Positions 1-11,314 of a stretch of 64,000 bases of DNA are shown piece by piece; positions within the stretch are counted from its first letter, which is position 1; each line of letters begins with the position of its first letter. A program made the position numbers and the translations under genes. Under the pieces are notes generated by a model. That model saw only the letters and a program-made list of their open reading frames with translations, did no database searches and had not been told where the DNA came from. This DNA comes from Aphrocallistes beatrix (lineage: Eukaryota; Porifera; Hexactinellida; Sceptrulophora; Aphrocallistidae), in assembly GCA_963281255.1 (NCBI GenBank), contig OY725498.1, forward strand, positions 1,984,001 to 2,048,000, given 5' to 3'.

Positions 1-1251
1 TCCTCTCTGGAAGAGAAGGCTCACAGGTGTGTGGAGCTTGAGCTACAGGTGGAGCACCTGCTGGGAGAGCTGAGTAGCCAGCTCAGCAAGAAGGTGGAGC
101 TGGAGGCGTTGGTGGAGGATTCTAGAACGAAGAATGATATCTTAGAGAGTGAGCTGGTGTTGTGGCAAGAGAAGAATATGATGTTCCAAAGCAGACAGGT
201 GGAAATGGAGATGATGAGAGACAAACTGGATGAGTTGCCGCAGCTGGAGCTGAAGCTGAGCAACTACGCAAAGAAGATTAGCAGGCTGGAATCCGACGCT
301 AGGAATGTGCTGTCCTTGAAGGAGAAGATGAGCTTCCTGCAGGAGAAGAACCAAAAGCTAATAGAGGAGAAACTGAAAATGGAGAGTGGGCTGAGAGAGA
401 TGGAGGAGAAGAGGTTCCAGTCTTTGCAGCAGGACGAGAAGTTAGTGCTGCTCCACTCAGAGTTCACTGACTGCAAGAACAACCTGATGCAGTCCCAGCG
501 CAGCCAGACAGCTGCCGAGGAAAGCAACGCTGCACTCAAGAGTGAGCTCCGGAAGCTGACCGAGGAGAGAGACAGCCTCCTCGTCGCCCTGAACAGCGTC
601 CCCGATGAGTCGAGCGACTTCACCTCACTGGACCCATCTTTCCAACTCGGGGGGGACCGGCTGGACTCTATCACCGAGGTGTTCACTCCTGAGATGAAGG
701 AGCGAGTGGCGAGGCTTGAGTCGGACAACCTGGAGCTGAAGAATAGGATGGAAGCAAGTGTCCTTGTCTCGAGAGGTACAGACAGCTCCGCTAGGACGGA
801 GGAGAAGGAAGGGAAGGAGGACAGCATATCCCCTGGAGTGAGTAATATCGAAGTGTTTGAGAAGGAACTCCTCATAGATAAACTGAAGAGCGAGTTGAAA
901 TCAAGAGACAGCGAAATCTCGAAATTAAAAAACTACCTCGTGAAATTGAAGAAGAAAGTTCAGTTGAACAAGGGAGGCGTAACTGAGGAAGAATGGGCCT
1001 TTCCTCGAATGGAGCACGAAGACAAGCTAATGACTGCGTCCTGGTACAATATGGGGTTGGAGCTGCACAGGAAGTTTAGTAAGGATATTTATTCCACACC
1101 CTTAACCAAGTCTGAAGGTGCCTCGTTTATACAGTCCCTCATGCAGCGGAGAAAAAATGAGTACGACAAGAAAATGAACTTGAAATATGTGTCTACCCCA
1201 ACCAAAGAGACATTGCCTGAACTCACACCGGAATCGGATGAACAATCTTGA
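1..1251 (+). CDS. HOOK: Hook-family microtubule adaptor, C-terminal part
   Basis: The frame is open from base 1 to the TGA at 1251 (416 codons), so this is the 3' end of a longer gene; the first in-frame candidate start is a GTG and is not a real start. Most of the product is heptad-rich coiled coil (about residues 1-200 and 230-320), with acidic and serine-rich linkers between. Near the end is ASWYNMGLELHRKF, followed by FIQSLMQRRKNEY. This matches my memory of the conserved Hook C-terminus (SAWYNMG..LH.K, then FLARQR). Known Hook proteins have an N-terminal calponin-like domain that binds dynein light intermediate chain, a long coiled coil, and a C-terminal cargo region that engages FTS/FHIP on endosomes. 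Only the coiled-coil and cargo end are here. No intron is seen in 1.25 kb. Remote alternatives (CCDC88/Girdin-type) lack this C-terminal motif. Two AATAAA signals follow. Confidence 0.82.
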   Translation, partial: SSLEEKAHRCVELELQVEHLLGELSSQLSKKVELEALVEDSRTKNDILESELVLWQEKNMMFQSRQVEMEMMRDKLDELPQLELKLSNYAKKISRLESDARNVLSLKEKMSFLQEKNQKLIEEKLKMESGLREMEEKRFQSLQQDEKLVLLHSEFTDCKNNLMQSQRSQTAAEESNAALKSELRKLTEERDSLLVALNSVPDESSDFTSLDPSFQLGGDRLDSITEVFTPEMKERVARLESDNLELKNRMEASVLVSRGTDSSARTEEKEGKEDSISPGVSNIEVFEKELLIDKLKSELKSRDSEISKLKNYLVKLKKKVQLNKGGVTEEEWAFPRMEHEDKLMTASWYNMGLELHRKFSKDIYSTPLTKSEGASFIQSLMQRRKNEYDKKMNLKYVSTPTKETLPELTPESDEQS

Positions 1252-1429
1252 ACGTTTCGTTCAGATGTTTCTTAGTAGTACCCAACAAATGAACACATTC
1301 TAAACGACAATAATAGAATGGTATTTCTACAAACATTTTGTAAATGCTTTGACCTATGCCATTGCTATATTATATTGATCTTCTCATTCTCTCCAATGGT
1401 ATTATATATTAACGATTAATTGGAATGCC

Positions 1430-1458
1430 AATAAAATATTTATTTTTATACAAATAAA
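1430..1458 (+). promoter_or_regulatory. Poly(A) signals of the Hook gene
   Basis: Two AATAAA hexamers lie at 1430-1435 and 1453-1458, about 180-210 bases after the stop codon, in AT-rich sequence. Confidence 0.55.
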
Positions 1459-4367
1459 GCCAATTAATGCTCTTTTCTTCATACTCATTTCTAACATTTC
1501 CAGCTTTATGAATTTACATTTAAACGAAAATTGCCGACTATACTTTGCATAATGACCTCTTCTAAAATACCCTGCTAAAAGCGTATTTTAAGACGAATCT
1601 TTCCAAGGTTTAATTAAGTGCAAGTAGTAGGCATCAAATTTCGCAGCAATTTGGCCTAGCTAGAGAGGTGGTTTCAATTATTAATACTATCATTCCATTT
1701 TTACAGAATGTATAGTAACTATAGGCTGATACAGGTATCGAATATTTGTTCATAATTTTATGATTACGTAAGCCAGTACCTTATTAATAATCCATATTCA
1801 AGAAGTGGCAGCATCTCAACTCTATTCCCGTCGAATTCATTCGTACATTGCCCCGCTAACTTATTTCCGGTTAATTTTTAGCGAATCATCATCACCTAAT
1901 TTAACACCTAAAATATTAATATTGTATGGATATGAATCTACAATGTTATATCATCACCATCATGTCACAGGAAGAGATAAATCGGTTGCATATTGGTTTC
2001 TCTATGCCCTATTCTAATTCTAGTTTGATTGAACATCAAAGCCATAATAATTTATGTTGCATCATTATTTCATACTCAATCTTCTTTCGAATAAAAATAT
2101 CGCAATGGACCTATTAGGATTGATGGAGCGTTCAATATGGATGATTCTAATATATTTTGCTGGCGCCATCATGATGACACAACTAAAACTAAATTCCACG
2201 TTCATTGTCATAGCATATCATTTAATAAATTAGTGGCACAAAGCCCCACACTGACAGGATGGGAGTGTGCCTCTCCTTACTGGGATGGTGACACAGCATG
2301 TCTGTATCGTCACCGTGAGAGGCTAATTATTATGCTGACTCATTGTGAGCAATGCGACTCGTAATCATTGATTTTAGATAACACCAGCTGCAACACAGCA
2401 AATAAAATTTTATAGAATCTCAAGTCTCGAGTTGAATTGACTATGCAATTTTTATTTAGCAGCTCTAAGTCAACAAATTTGACAGATCATCAGAAGACAC
2501 AGACATAACTGAATCATTGTGTTGCAACAGATTTCATCCAGATCATTTCGTACAGTGAGTTCATACTTAAGTAATTAATCAGTATGTAATGGTTATTTAC
2601 TATCATGGTAGGGGATTCTTACCTGGACACGTAGATATGCCGAATATTTAGTATACATATATTGCAAATATAATATCGTTTCATCATTGGAGTTTATTAA
2701 AATGAATCAAGCATCACGATATCCCTAGCGCAATATATTTAAATACAGCAGTCTTAGGCTCTGCTACCAAGGTGTACGATATCCATATCGGGAAAATTCC
2801 CGAAATCGATACGATATTTATCGCGATAAAGTCGATAGCAATACTTTCATAGCAACGCAAGGATATGAAAGCATTCATTTATCGATTTTTCTTCTCTTTT
2901 GGTCTGCTCAGTCATTTGAGTTCAAACACACACACACATCGACTCTTTCTAGCAACACAATTTTAATCGCATAATAGTATCCTAATGAAGAACTATCAAG
3001 CTACCCTCTCGTATTATGCAGTATACGGAAACCTGGACTACAAGAACTCAATGAGGGTCTTAAGACACTGGCTTTTAGTTTGCTGACTATTCTATGTAGT
3101 ATAGTGGCAGACTTCTGAAATACCCGGCTAGCGTATTTTTCTCCGAATTTTTGTGGAAACCATGTGTTGAGATGAATGAAATTGGACATAAGGTGTAGTG
3201 TTTATGGGCAGAACAAGTTAGTAACTATTTTTGATTCGAGGCATCACGACACAATTGTGCCAATTTATGTCCTTTTGATTATAACTCAAAAAATACTCAA
3301 CTTAGTTTTGTAAACTCGATGCTATCAGATAGAGTAAATGATTCTGAACAAAGTTGACGCAGAAATATTTAGATGCTAGCCAGAAATTTCACAATTTCCA
3401 TTTTTAACTCAAATTTCTTTCCACGTTTATTCAACTCGATGTTTAGATTTCGAATTAATAAGTCAGATTGCATTTTATTTCTAAGCAGAAAAAACATGAT
3501 GCCTTAAGTAAGTTACGATGGATATGGTTTAAAATTTCATCCAATGTTGTTTTCTCTGAGTACCGTTGCATCTTCTAACCGTATTTCAACGCTGTAGCAC
3601 TTATATTTTGAGATAAGCAATAATTTAAGAAATATTATAATTCGTTTTCTATTTTTTAGTATTAACAATTAAAACGAGAGAAATCATCTCAAATATTCTT
3701 GTTTCGAATTCAATGAATCTCATTTTAGATTTGCTTGAGATATTCGCGAATACAGCAGCTATGGCAAAAAATCAGTTTCCTGTGACTAGTAGTTTCTTCA
3801 ATTGCCAAATAAATATGAATCGGATTTTAAAAGTGAACGTATTTGTATGTGTTGAAATCTCCACAAAGTGTGCAATTTCTAATTTACAGTAGATAATAAC
3901 TTTCAGCCATTCTAGGGTTTTTGAAGATGTGTTTGTACAACTAATGAACATATGCCCATTGGTTGGCGGCCGGTTGGTGATCGTCCGAAATTCGTCTTAC
4001 GCAAGGCTGAAGTATATTCAGCTGCACAGCCCAAGCGAGCGGAGCGCGCTTGTATATGTTATTTGCCATTTGTGAACGAACTATTAATTAAATACAATAA
4101 CATGATGCTCGAATTTTGCATCTCACCTTAATTAACCACAGCCATCTGTTCGACTTCTGACATCTGTTAAATGGTTAATAAACACTATTTGAACTCTTTT
4201 TCTCACCAAGATGACAACTCGTACTTGATTCGCCAAGCTCTGCGATTAATTATTCATCAAATTTCTATCACTGTTCATATTTACTCAGCCATATACGTAA
4301 GCAGATCTTCAACTATAAGTTGAATCGATCTTGTTGAAAAACAAAATACCAGCATAATCGTGTCGTT
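1459..4367. other. Intergenic, AT-rich, no gene recognised
   Basis: Short open frames here lack family resemblance and start context. Notable small pieces are a run of nested CGATAT/ATCG palindromes around 2775-2850, a 75-base stretch at 2251-2325 resembling part of the hairpin at 31.08-31.19 kb, and a remnant of the element A tip (CGAGCGGAGCGCGCTTGT) near 4034-4052. Confidence 0.5.
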
Positions 4368-4475
4368 ATGTCAAATACTGATACGAGCACGAACACTCAA
4401 TCCAGTAGCAATGATGCAGGAAACGAAAATAACTCAAGTAGGAATGCAAACTCTCGTTACCTTTGGACTGGAATG
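4368..4475 (+). CDS. Candidate first coding exon (36 codons), possibly of the BTB gene
   Basis: An ATG at 4368 opens a Ser/Asn/Thr-rich 36-codon stretch ending in RYLWTGM and followed directly by GTGAGC, a good 5' splice donor, in phase 0. A pyrimidine-rich acceptor (CTCTTCTAG) lies at 6091-6099; from 6100 the frame stays open for eight codons into the BTB start at 6124, also in phase 0. Splicing the two is therefore possible and would add an N-terminal extension. The link is inference: no homology supports the exon, and low-complexity composition makes chance possible. Confidence 0.3.
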
Positions 4476-6099
4476 GTGAGCAAATATACAATTAATATTG
4501 TCATTATAAATTAAATATTCGTATACTCGTATATGTCACAGTTAAACTTCAAACCAGTTATTATGTAAAATACCTGGCAATTTCAAGCATTATGCATACT
4601 GATTTGACGTTTTAACTGTACTAGAACTGTAAAGGACAGTTTTACTCATGTATTTTCAGTAGTATATCGATTATATTTGAATTCTATTTTTTAGTTAGGG
4701 ACTCTTATTAACTATTATTTTTAAAGTATTTTTATTAAAAACAGATATTTAGTTTTTAATATAAAGTTTCAAGAGTGGAATATGCACTACTGCTATGTAT
4801 AATGCCATTCAATTGGCGGATATGGCCTATTGCTAGTAGGCTTACCAATCTTAATACTATCCACTCAACCACTAGTCCAGTATTGGCTAGCGCATTGCAT
4901 CATCTTGTTGCAGGTATTGTAGCCTTTTTGTCCAATATTTGTGGGCTCAAGGTGCAGATAAATTAATTTGTTTGATATAATTGGTTCTTAGTGTCTTTAC
5001 ACTTTAATCTACATTTTTGGGGTCGATAGATTTTTATCTTACTATGCCCGCTTTCACGAGTGTTTGTTCAATAATTTAAATAGTATTTATGGGTAAATCA
5101 ATCCATTATCTTCCTCACTCAATAAGCGTGTCTAATTATGCACACAGATAGCTGATATTTCAAATATATTACGTTCATGTATTGTATTAGAAGGCTACTT
5201 TTCTAATTTACTTTTAAGGATTAGTATTCGTATTAAGATTATTCAGGTTTGTTTTAGCTATGGTTGATGGGACTAAATATATCGAATTTGGCTCTAACTA
5301 TGCTGTCCGGTACCGAATTAATTTTATTTATGATTAGGATTTTGAGAGGGAAATTCTTTTCAGCATCATGACGCTATCACGATAACGTTGGCATATCCTT
5401 TGAGCCATCAACAGGCGAACCTCGTGATGCGATACCATTGGGAGTAGCACTTGTGCGGGATCTAGGAGGTGTGATATCTCGGACCATAAAACAAAAAGAT
5501 TTAGCCCTATTATTTTATAAAATGTCTGATATACTTGTCCCAGCGGATTCAGAATCCTAAACTCTGCACACGCATCATTTGTAATTGTAGATGTATATGC
5601 AGCCTCTTGCGAATAACCTCGACTTTCAAGAAACGCTTGAACATTTTCTACGCCACTCTTGCTTCCTAGTAACTATTCAGATTAGTTAGGAGTTATAAAT
5701 TCATCGTATCTCGGAGGTATTATTACATAGGAATGTTGCCCCTTACGAGAGGGGGTAAGCCGGGTCGTTTACCAGAGGCCCACTTTTTTATAATACAAAA
5801 TGCATTTCATACTGTATAAGAGGAGCAACGATATACATATATTGGTAATAAACGGAAAAATAGAATCAGCCTGTGAGTTGCACAGCCCAAACGGATTTAT
5901 AGAATGATCTATCCAAAAAAGATAGTTTAAAACCCTACTTTACCTAGGAATGTTGAATTGAAATTGAAAATGAAAGTTGGTCATTTCTATTTATACCTTT
6001 GACCCCAAGTCATCTTAGTTAAGTAAGAATCGATAAGATTATAAAGAACCATGGATTATTTTACATGTGATTACAAAACCTATATATTGCCTCTTCTAG
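4476..6099. other. Probable intron or intergenic space
   Basis: No coding family, RNA gene or complete transposon recognised. The region is AT-rich with scattered short open frames (for example 4775-4966) that resemble nothing I know. It would be intron if the exon at 4368 belongs to the BTB gene. Confidence 0.4.
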
Positions 6100-6123
6100 C
6101 TGCTCCCTATCACGCTAACTCTC

Positions 6124-7338
6124 ATGGATCCTTCGAAACGCCAGGCTCCACCCGATCCCCTTACCAATTTACCCCAATTCTCTCTCCCCACTGCATTCAC
6201 GAAGGGAGCAAGTTCTGAATGCGGAAAAGGAGAGTCCGATAATCCTGAAGACAAGTTCCTCTCTCAATTTAAACACGCTGCTCTTGCCTTTCACCACCTC
6301 AAAGAATTCCAGTCCGCTTTATCATTTTTGAATTCCAACCACAACTATGAACTATCCGTCAATTTTTCTGATAATTCAGAGAATATAGAGGTAAAAGGGA
6401 GTCAAAACGAGTTATGTGGAGATGAAGACCATAATATTTCGATTGACTTTAGTTTGGATTCAATTGCCTCTCAAATCAAAGGACCCCTAGCGTCCTTTCC
6501 AAAGGATTTTTACACCGAGAATCCTGAATTTTGCGAATTGCTGATCGACAACCCCTTCCTAGCGGATGCTCGTTTAATAATCAATGAATCAGAAGAATTC
6601 ACCTATTACGTTCACAAGGATATCCTGGTGGAACGCAGTCTCTACTTCAGGTCCATGTTCTCCTGTGAGTTCAAAGAGAGCAACGAGGAGGGAATCCATT
6701 TAGAGTTGAAACATCCTCAATCCTTTTCTGCTGTGCTGCACTATCTCTACACCCATAAATTGCATGTGAAGTTCCAGTTGGATGGTAAGTGGCGGTTAAG
6801 TAATGAGGAGTATTACAATCTCCTTTGGAACAGTAATTACCTACAAATCGATTCACTAACGGAGAGGCTGATGACATTTTTCGAATATTCGTTAATACAG
6901 TGTGATAAATTTCGAAATGACTACGTGCCCGTTAATATATTCCTCAAGCGGATGTCGCAATGCGTAGTACAGCAACATTCAAAAATCTCAAAAGATTGCT
7001 ACGGAAAATGTAAGAAATGCAAAAACTATATTCTTTATCTCGAAACTGTTCTTGTGTATGCGAGTAATAGCAACGATGAGGATATCTGCAAATCTGTGAT
7101 GGATTGGATTCTGAAACATAACATCTCGAAACATATCAAGCAATCGAAATTTGTCGACAAACTAGCGAACCTGTCCCCAATGGTACGCCGCATGATAGAC
7201 CCTATCGGGATACTTGAAAACATGCGCTCAACCTGTCAGGAGACCACTCCTGACTCCACTCCATTGAGTAGCAAGCATGCTAAAAATATTCGGCACAATG
7301 GCCTCGTCATGATTGGTGGTCAAAATCCGCGTGTGTGA
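6124..7338 (+). CDS. BTB/POZ-domain protein
   Basis: Intact 404-residue frame. Residues 1-130 are low complexity and not assignable. A BTB fold spans about 137-254: D148-A-R then a sheet, the hallmark YYVHKDILVERSLYFRSMF (161-179), then FSAVLHYLYT (201-210), with an insertion before NLLWNSNYLQIDSL. The rest (255-390) is helical with a CYGKCKKCKN segment and may be BACK-like. The last residues, GLVMIGGQ, look like the first strand of a kelch repeat, yet the frame stops 5 codons later, where a GTGTGA could also serve as a splice donor. BTB-BACK-kelch proteins are usually CUL3 substrate adaptors; without kelch repeats the substrate side is missing here. No kelch-like frame is visible downstream. 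The acceptor-like CTTCTAG ends 24 bases before the ATG. Function beyond protein-protein interaction is unknown. Confidence 0.75.
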   Translation: MDPSKRQAPPDPLTNLPQFSLPTAFTKGASSECGKGESDNPEDKFLSQFKHAALAFHHLKEFQSALSFLNSNHNYELSVNFSDNSENIEVKGSQNELCGDEDHNISIDFSLDSIASQIKGPLASFPKDFYTENPEFCELLIDNPFLADARLIINESEEFTYYVHKDILVERSLYFRSMFSCEFKESNEEGIHLELKHPQSFSAVLHYLYTHKLHVKFQLDGKWRLSNEEYYNLLWNSNYLQIDSLTERLMTFFEYSLIQCDKFRNDYVPVNIFLKRMSQCVVQQHSKISKDCYGKCKKCKNYILYLETVLVYASNSNDEDICKSVMDWILKHNISKHIKQSKFVDKLANLSPMVRRMIDPIGILENMRSTCQETTPDSTPLSSKHAKNIRHNGLVMIGGQNPRV

Positions 7339-7805
7339 ATTTTCAATTACATCTAGCTTCCAGCGAGTAATCAATTTTCCCTTTCAATGGCTTTGCTGAT
7401 ACTCCACGCATATGATTAACATTGGTTGCATACCTAATGAATTGCCATTAATTTAAAATTCTTTCATTTTACTTTATTCTCTGAGTTCACATGTTATTAC
7501 TAGTAACTAATAATGTTAATTAATAATGAATGATATGTAACTATTAATTACTGATCTTCACTTTTGAATGTAAGATAAATAGTTCACAATAACCAATAGC
7601 ACAAATGGAACCAGCCGGCGGGTACCGGCGTGAAATTATCGAGCATCCGATCGAGTATTGATTTTGGTTTGTAGACCTAAATTGGAGCATTTCTGTCGCT
7701 GTGATACACTATTTACGTAATTAGACTATATGTTTTTGGTTAAACGGTCGACAGGCCGATAGGTACGTGTCACAAAGTTTGTGCTCTGTTGAAATTTACC
7801 CTTGA
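7339..7805. other. Intergenic
   Basis: AT-rich, no gene seen. It ends where a Helitron-like element begins. Confidence 0.45.
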
Positions 7806-8293
7806 CAAGCGCGCTTCGCTTGCTTGCGCTGCGCGGCTGGCGGATACTTTGTGTCCGCCAGAGGCGCCCTTTGGGCGCCTGGGCTCACATTTATTAATTT
7901 TAAGGGAGATAACATCTCTAAATACTTCTGTCCTACGCTATAATCGATATCGCACGAAAAATCACCACATTTGTCAGTTTTTAAATTTTTTGATGTGTAA
8001 TGATGACTCATAACAGAGTGATGAGTCATCCTTTTTTAATGATAGTAGAACATGTGAAGAATATTAATATACATTCTATTAAAATTTCAACCTTCTATCA
8101 GCTAAAATGGCTGAGTTATAGTCAAAAAAACGGAAATTTCTAATTATATAAAAGGTGACAATGACGTCATAATTCCATGATGAGACAACATTTTCGTCTG
8201 AGGTCAGAACTTAGTGGAACCGTAGCCAAAAGACTCCCACATGCCAAAAATCAGCTTTCTGCGCTTGGCAGTTTCTTCAATCAATTCGTTACA
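7806..8293 (-). mobile_element. Element A copy 1 (putative non-autonomous Helitron), lacks its 5' end
   Basis: The GC-rich end reads CAAGCGCGCTTCGCTTGC on the plus strand, next to a flanking A, followed by stem-loops GGCGGATAC/GTGTCCGCC and GGCGCCC/GGGCGCC. The conserved AT-rich body then runs to CAATTCGTTACA. The TA-repeat and the opposite tip seen in other copies are missing. Strand is given so that the hairpin end is 3'. Several open frames called here are repeat sequence, not genes. Confidence 0.8.
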
Positions 8294-8639
8294 TGGGTGA
8301 AATTTATGAATCTGTGCCACTTCCACCATCTTCGCCATCAGGTATAATTGTGACAGTGAGAAGTTCCAGTGTTGGATGCACGGGCAGAGGGGCTTATGAG
8401 TAACAAATGTTTTGGGCGAGTCATACAATAGTTTAGCACTCGGATATATTATGATACTCTAATGGAATATTCCTCGGCCCCGATACTTCATTATTTACTG
8501 AATTGCCCCGAATACTCTTACAATAAAACTGAGAGACTTCGTTAAAGCAATCATAACGAAATAATAACTTATATCCTAATATTAACTAATATCCTAACAT
8601 TACAATTTTTTATCCTTAATTTTTCATTATATTAGATTA

Positions 8640-9235
8640 GTTCAGTCATCCACTAATAAAAGAACCATCGATCTGGCAGTGCAACCACCCATACACCATC
8701 AACAGCAACCATTCGGCAAATTTTTCTAGGGTGGGACAGGCTTAAGTGCCTTACCTGTCTCCCTCCCCACCACTATCTTCATAGAACACAACTGCGAACT
8801 CTGTTCTCAAGTCAACCTTCCGCAACTAAAACCAGAACGCCACCACCACTTTCTAAATGAAAATTTTAATATATTCAAGCAAATAACAGCACCGAAACCG
8901 CTGCCAAACGAATGGCATTACACACCTCCCCCCGTCTTCCCGAAGTAGCAGCACTCCTCCCAAAATTGATGGAGTATGGGAAAAGCTTTCAAATCCCAAT
9001 GAAACAATCGCCAACACCATTCCTAGCCCCGTTCAAGCACCTGCTCACCCTAACCCGCAACACACCACCATTGATCAGATTCCCTATTGAACGGAAGAAC
9101 AACGACACGTATAGCAAGTATAAGCAAATACTGTGCAAAGTACAAAGCTCAAACAGCAGCAAATCACTATCCTGTCCGCAGACAAGGGACTTCAAAACCA
9201 ATAATTTGATATTGTAGATATTTCAATTTTCCATC
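8640..9235. other. C/A-rich stretch with a 101-codon open frame, not assigned
   Basis: The plus strand is strikingly C- and A-rich and poor in G compared with its surroundings. An ATG frame at 8912-9217 (101 codons) contains proline- and serine-rich sequence that matches no family I know. The opposite strand also has a 70-codon frame. The skew itself is what keeps frames open, so coding is doubtful; an untranslated transcript or an old insertion is as likely. Confidence 0.3.
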
Positions 9236-9380
9236 AATTTAGGCATTCACCCACCCTGACAAACTAACTATTATATCAGAACAATTGAAATGAGATATAT
9301 TATTTGGTTTTTAATGCACATAATCGAATTATTTAATACTCAATACATACAAAATATCAAAAGAATAGTTAATCACAATA

Positions 9381-9597
9381 TTGAGACTTGAGGGACAGAC
9401 TTGACTTAGCTTGAGGGACAGACTTGACTTAGCTTGAGAGACAGACTTGACTTAGCTTGAGAGACAGACTTGACTTAGCTTGAGAGATAGACTTGACTTA
9501 GCTTGAGAGATAGACTTGACTTACATGTAGCTTGAGAGACAGACTTGACTTAGCTTGAGGGAGAGACTTGACTTGACTTGAGACCTGAGACTTGAGG
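9381..9597. repeat. 23-bp tandem repeat, about eight to nine units
   Basis: The unit contains CTTGAGAGACAGACTTGACT followed by TAG and repeats with single-base variants (GAGGGACAG, GAGAGACAG, GAGAGATAG). One unit near 9523-9533 carries a short insertion, and the last units degenerate into TTGACTTGAGACC. Confidence 0.9.
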
Positions 9598-9795
9598 CAT
9601 CATAAGGGAACAATCACACCCCGGCCTTTCAATAGGATATAGTCACACATTCCGGACTTCTACAGTCTGTGAAGTCGACTAAATAAACAAAGAATATATT
9701 AAATTAGTTCTTGAATTTAGCCAGTTTACTATTCTCTTGTTCAATACTAGTGCATTATATATAGGTCTTAACTTTATTAGAAGTGTACAATGTTC

Positions 9796-9938
9796 CAGTG
9801 GCGTGGCTATGGGGGGGCCTAGGCCCCCCAAAATTTTTAAAATTTACTAATTTAACTTACTACACTTTTTAAATGGGCATATATGTGGCGTCTTGATCTT
9901 GAGGCCCCCCCAAATTTTTTCACCTGGCCACGCCACTG
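9796..9938. mobile_element. hAT-type MITE with perfect 8-bp target duplication
   Basis: Terminal inverted repeats CAGTGGCGTGGC and GCCACGCCACTG bound a 143-bp element without coding capacity. CAATGTTC flanks it exactly on both sides (9788-9795 and 9939-9946). The interior holds G7/C7 tracts. Confidence 0.92.
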
Positions 9939-10048
9939 CAATGTTCTAGTTCCATAGTAGCACATGTCAAATGAATAATATTAGTACGTGTACGAAGGGC
10001 CAGAATAAATCTTTTAAATTTCTGCTGAGGGTGCAGATACATCGTCGT

Positions 10049-10201
10049 CATAGGCGTAACTCTAGGGGTGGCAGGGGTAGCGTGCCACCCAGACCTAAAT
10101 GTTATGTTGACTTGGGGTGGCATGCCACATTAGTTTGATATATGTTTACAAATCTCGCCACTCCAGCTAACCGTGAAAAAAACAAAATAGTTACGCCTAT
10201 G
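10049..10201. mobile_element. hAT-type MITE with perfect 8-bp target duplication
   Basis: Inverted repeats CATAGGCGTAACT and AGTTACGCCTATG bound a 153-bp element. ATCGTCGT flanks it on both sides (10041-10048 and 10202-10209). The interior has a GGGTGGCA/TGCCACCC inverted pair. Confidence 0.92.
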
Positions 10202-10209
10202 ATCGTCGT

Positions 10210-11314
10210 TAAACTACTATTCTTCCCTACCCAATTCACATTGAACATATTACAGGACACCATATACAACCCCACGAAAAGAAATTCCCACAAGAAGAAA
10301 GACCAGAACAAGCGGAATGGGAATAGAAATTAAAACAGATCGAACCCTGGTCGAAATCAAGCTCTTACAATTTCATTTACCTCAACTCTCCAACCTTCAG
10401 GATGGGATTGTAGATGTAAATGGAGGAGTTCCTTGTGTACATTGGATATGAAGGCATAAGTAATAAAGAGTATTTTATACATATTCTTAATATAAACACT
10501 AACTCCCTGAAAGGTTTGGATTCATTTGGTATACAGAATAAACATAATGAACTTCTGCCTTCTCTTCTAATCTGTACGACTTGAGAGTAGAAATTCAACT
10601 AAAAGCACAGACTACAAGATATGATGTCACACTCCGGGGTAGAGTAATGACTACACTCAGATGCTTAGTTCATTTGTAGTATATGTGGTATGTCCACTAT
10701 CCAATTCTGGTCTGTCATCTCTATGTGCAGGATTTCCACATAATCGTACCATCTATGGTTGCCAGGTGTCCGGTGTCCGGTTTTGAGGCGGACAGTTCAG
10801 TTTTTGGGACAATTTGTCGGGCGTCCGGCTTTGATATAAATTTGTTGGCTTAGGTTTTTATGTTGGAGACTTATTATTTACTCTTCAGTTCAGTGGCGGC
10901 GCGAGGCTGAGGCCTGGCGAGGCACAGTTCAGTCACATCAGATGTAGTCCTACGGAGATGTGAGCTGAATGCTAACTCTTGTAATATCCTCACACTGTAA
11001 GCGGAAAGATAATCGCGAGGAAATTTGGTGCAAGGAATTGTTTTCTTGTGAAACTTAACTTTTAGTAGTTACGAAATGATTTCCTGCATCCGTGATGAGT
11101 TATTAACTTATAAATTATTCACTAATTAGTATTGTGTGTAAATGTAACCTAAAGACCCACAACAAATTGAACTATAAAATGTATGAATTATAAAAAGTAG
11201 AATCAAAACATTACTAACAACTGAAATTATAGCTCCGTTATGTATCTAACGAGTTAAAACCAACAAAGACAAAGACAAAGCTACGATAAATGGATACGTC
11301 TATACGTACTTTAA
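10210..11314. other. Intergenic with small hAT-like scraps
   Basis: No gene recognised. CAGTGGCGGCGCGAGGC near 10893-10909 and the GTCCGG-rich stretch at 10758-10835 look like ends of decayed hAT-like MITEs; no matching second ends were found. Confidence 0.4.

Noticed and set aside
31-33. Apparent start of the Hook frame
   Set aside because: It is a GTG inside a frame already open from base 1; the gene begins outside the window.
4775-4966. Exon or gene from the 63-codon frame
   Set aside because: No homology, and a weak acceptor; joining it to the 4368 exon gives a short tail without features.
7789-8428. Small open frames with GC-rich starts at each element A copy (also at 14.3, 32.2, 40.2, 42.5 and 59.2 kb)
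   Set aside because: They lie in repeat sequence, differ in frame between copies and show no protein conservation.
9381-9597. CRISPR-like array
   Set aside because: The 23-bp units are contiguous with no unique spacers, and the genome is eukaryotic.
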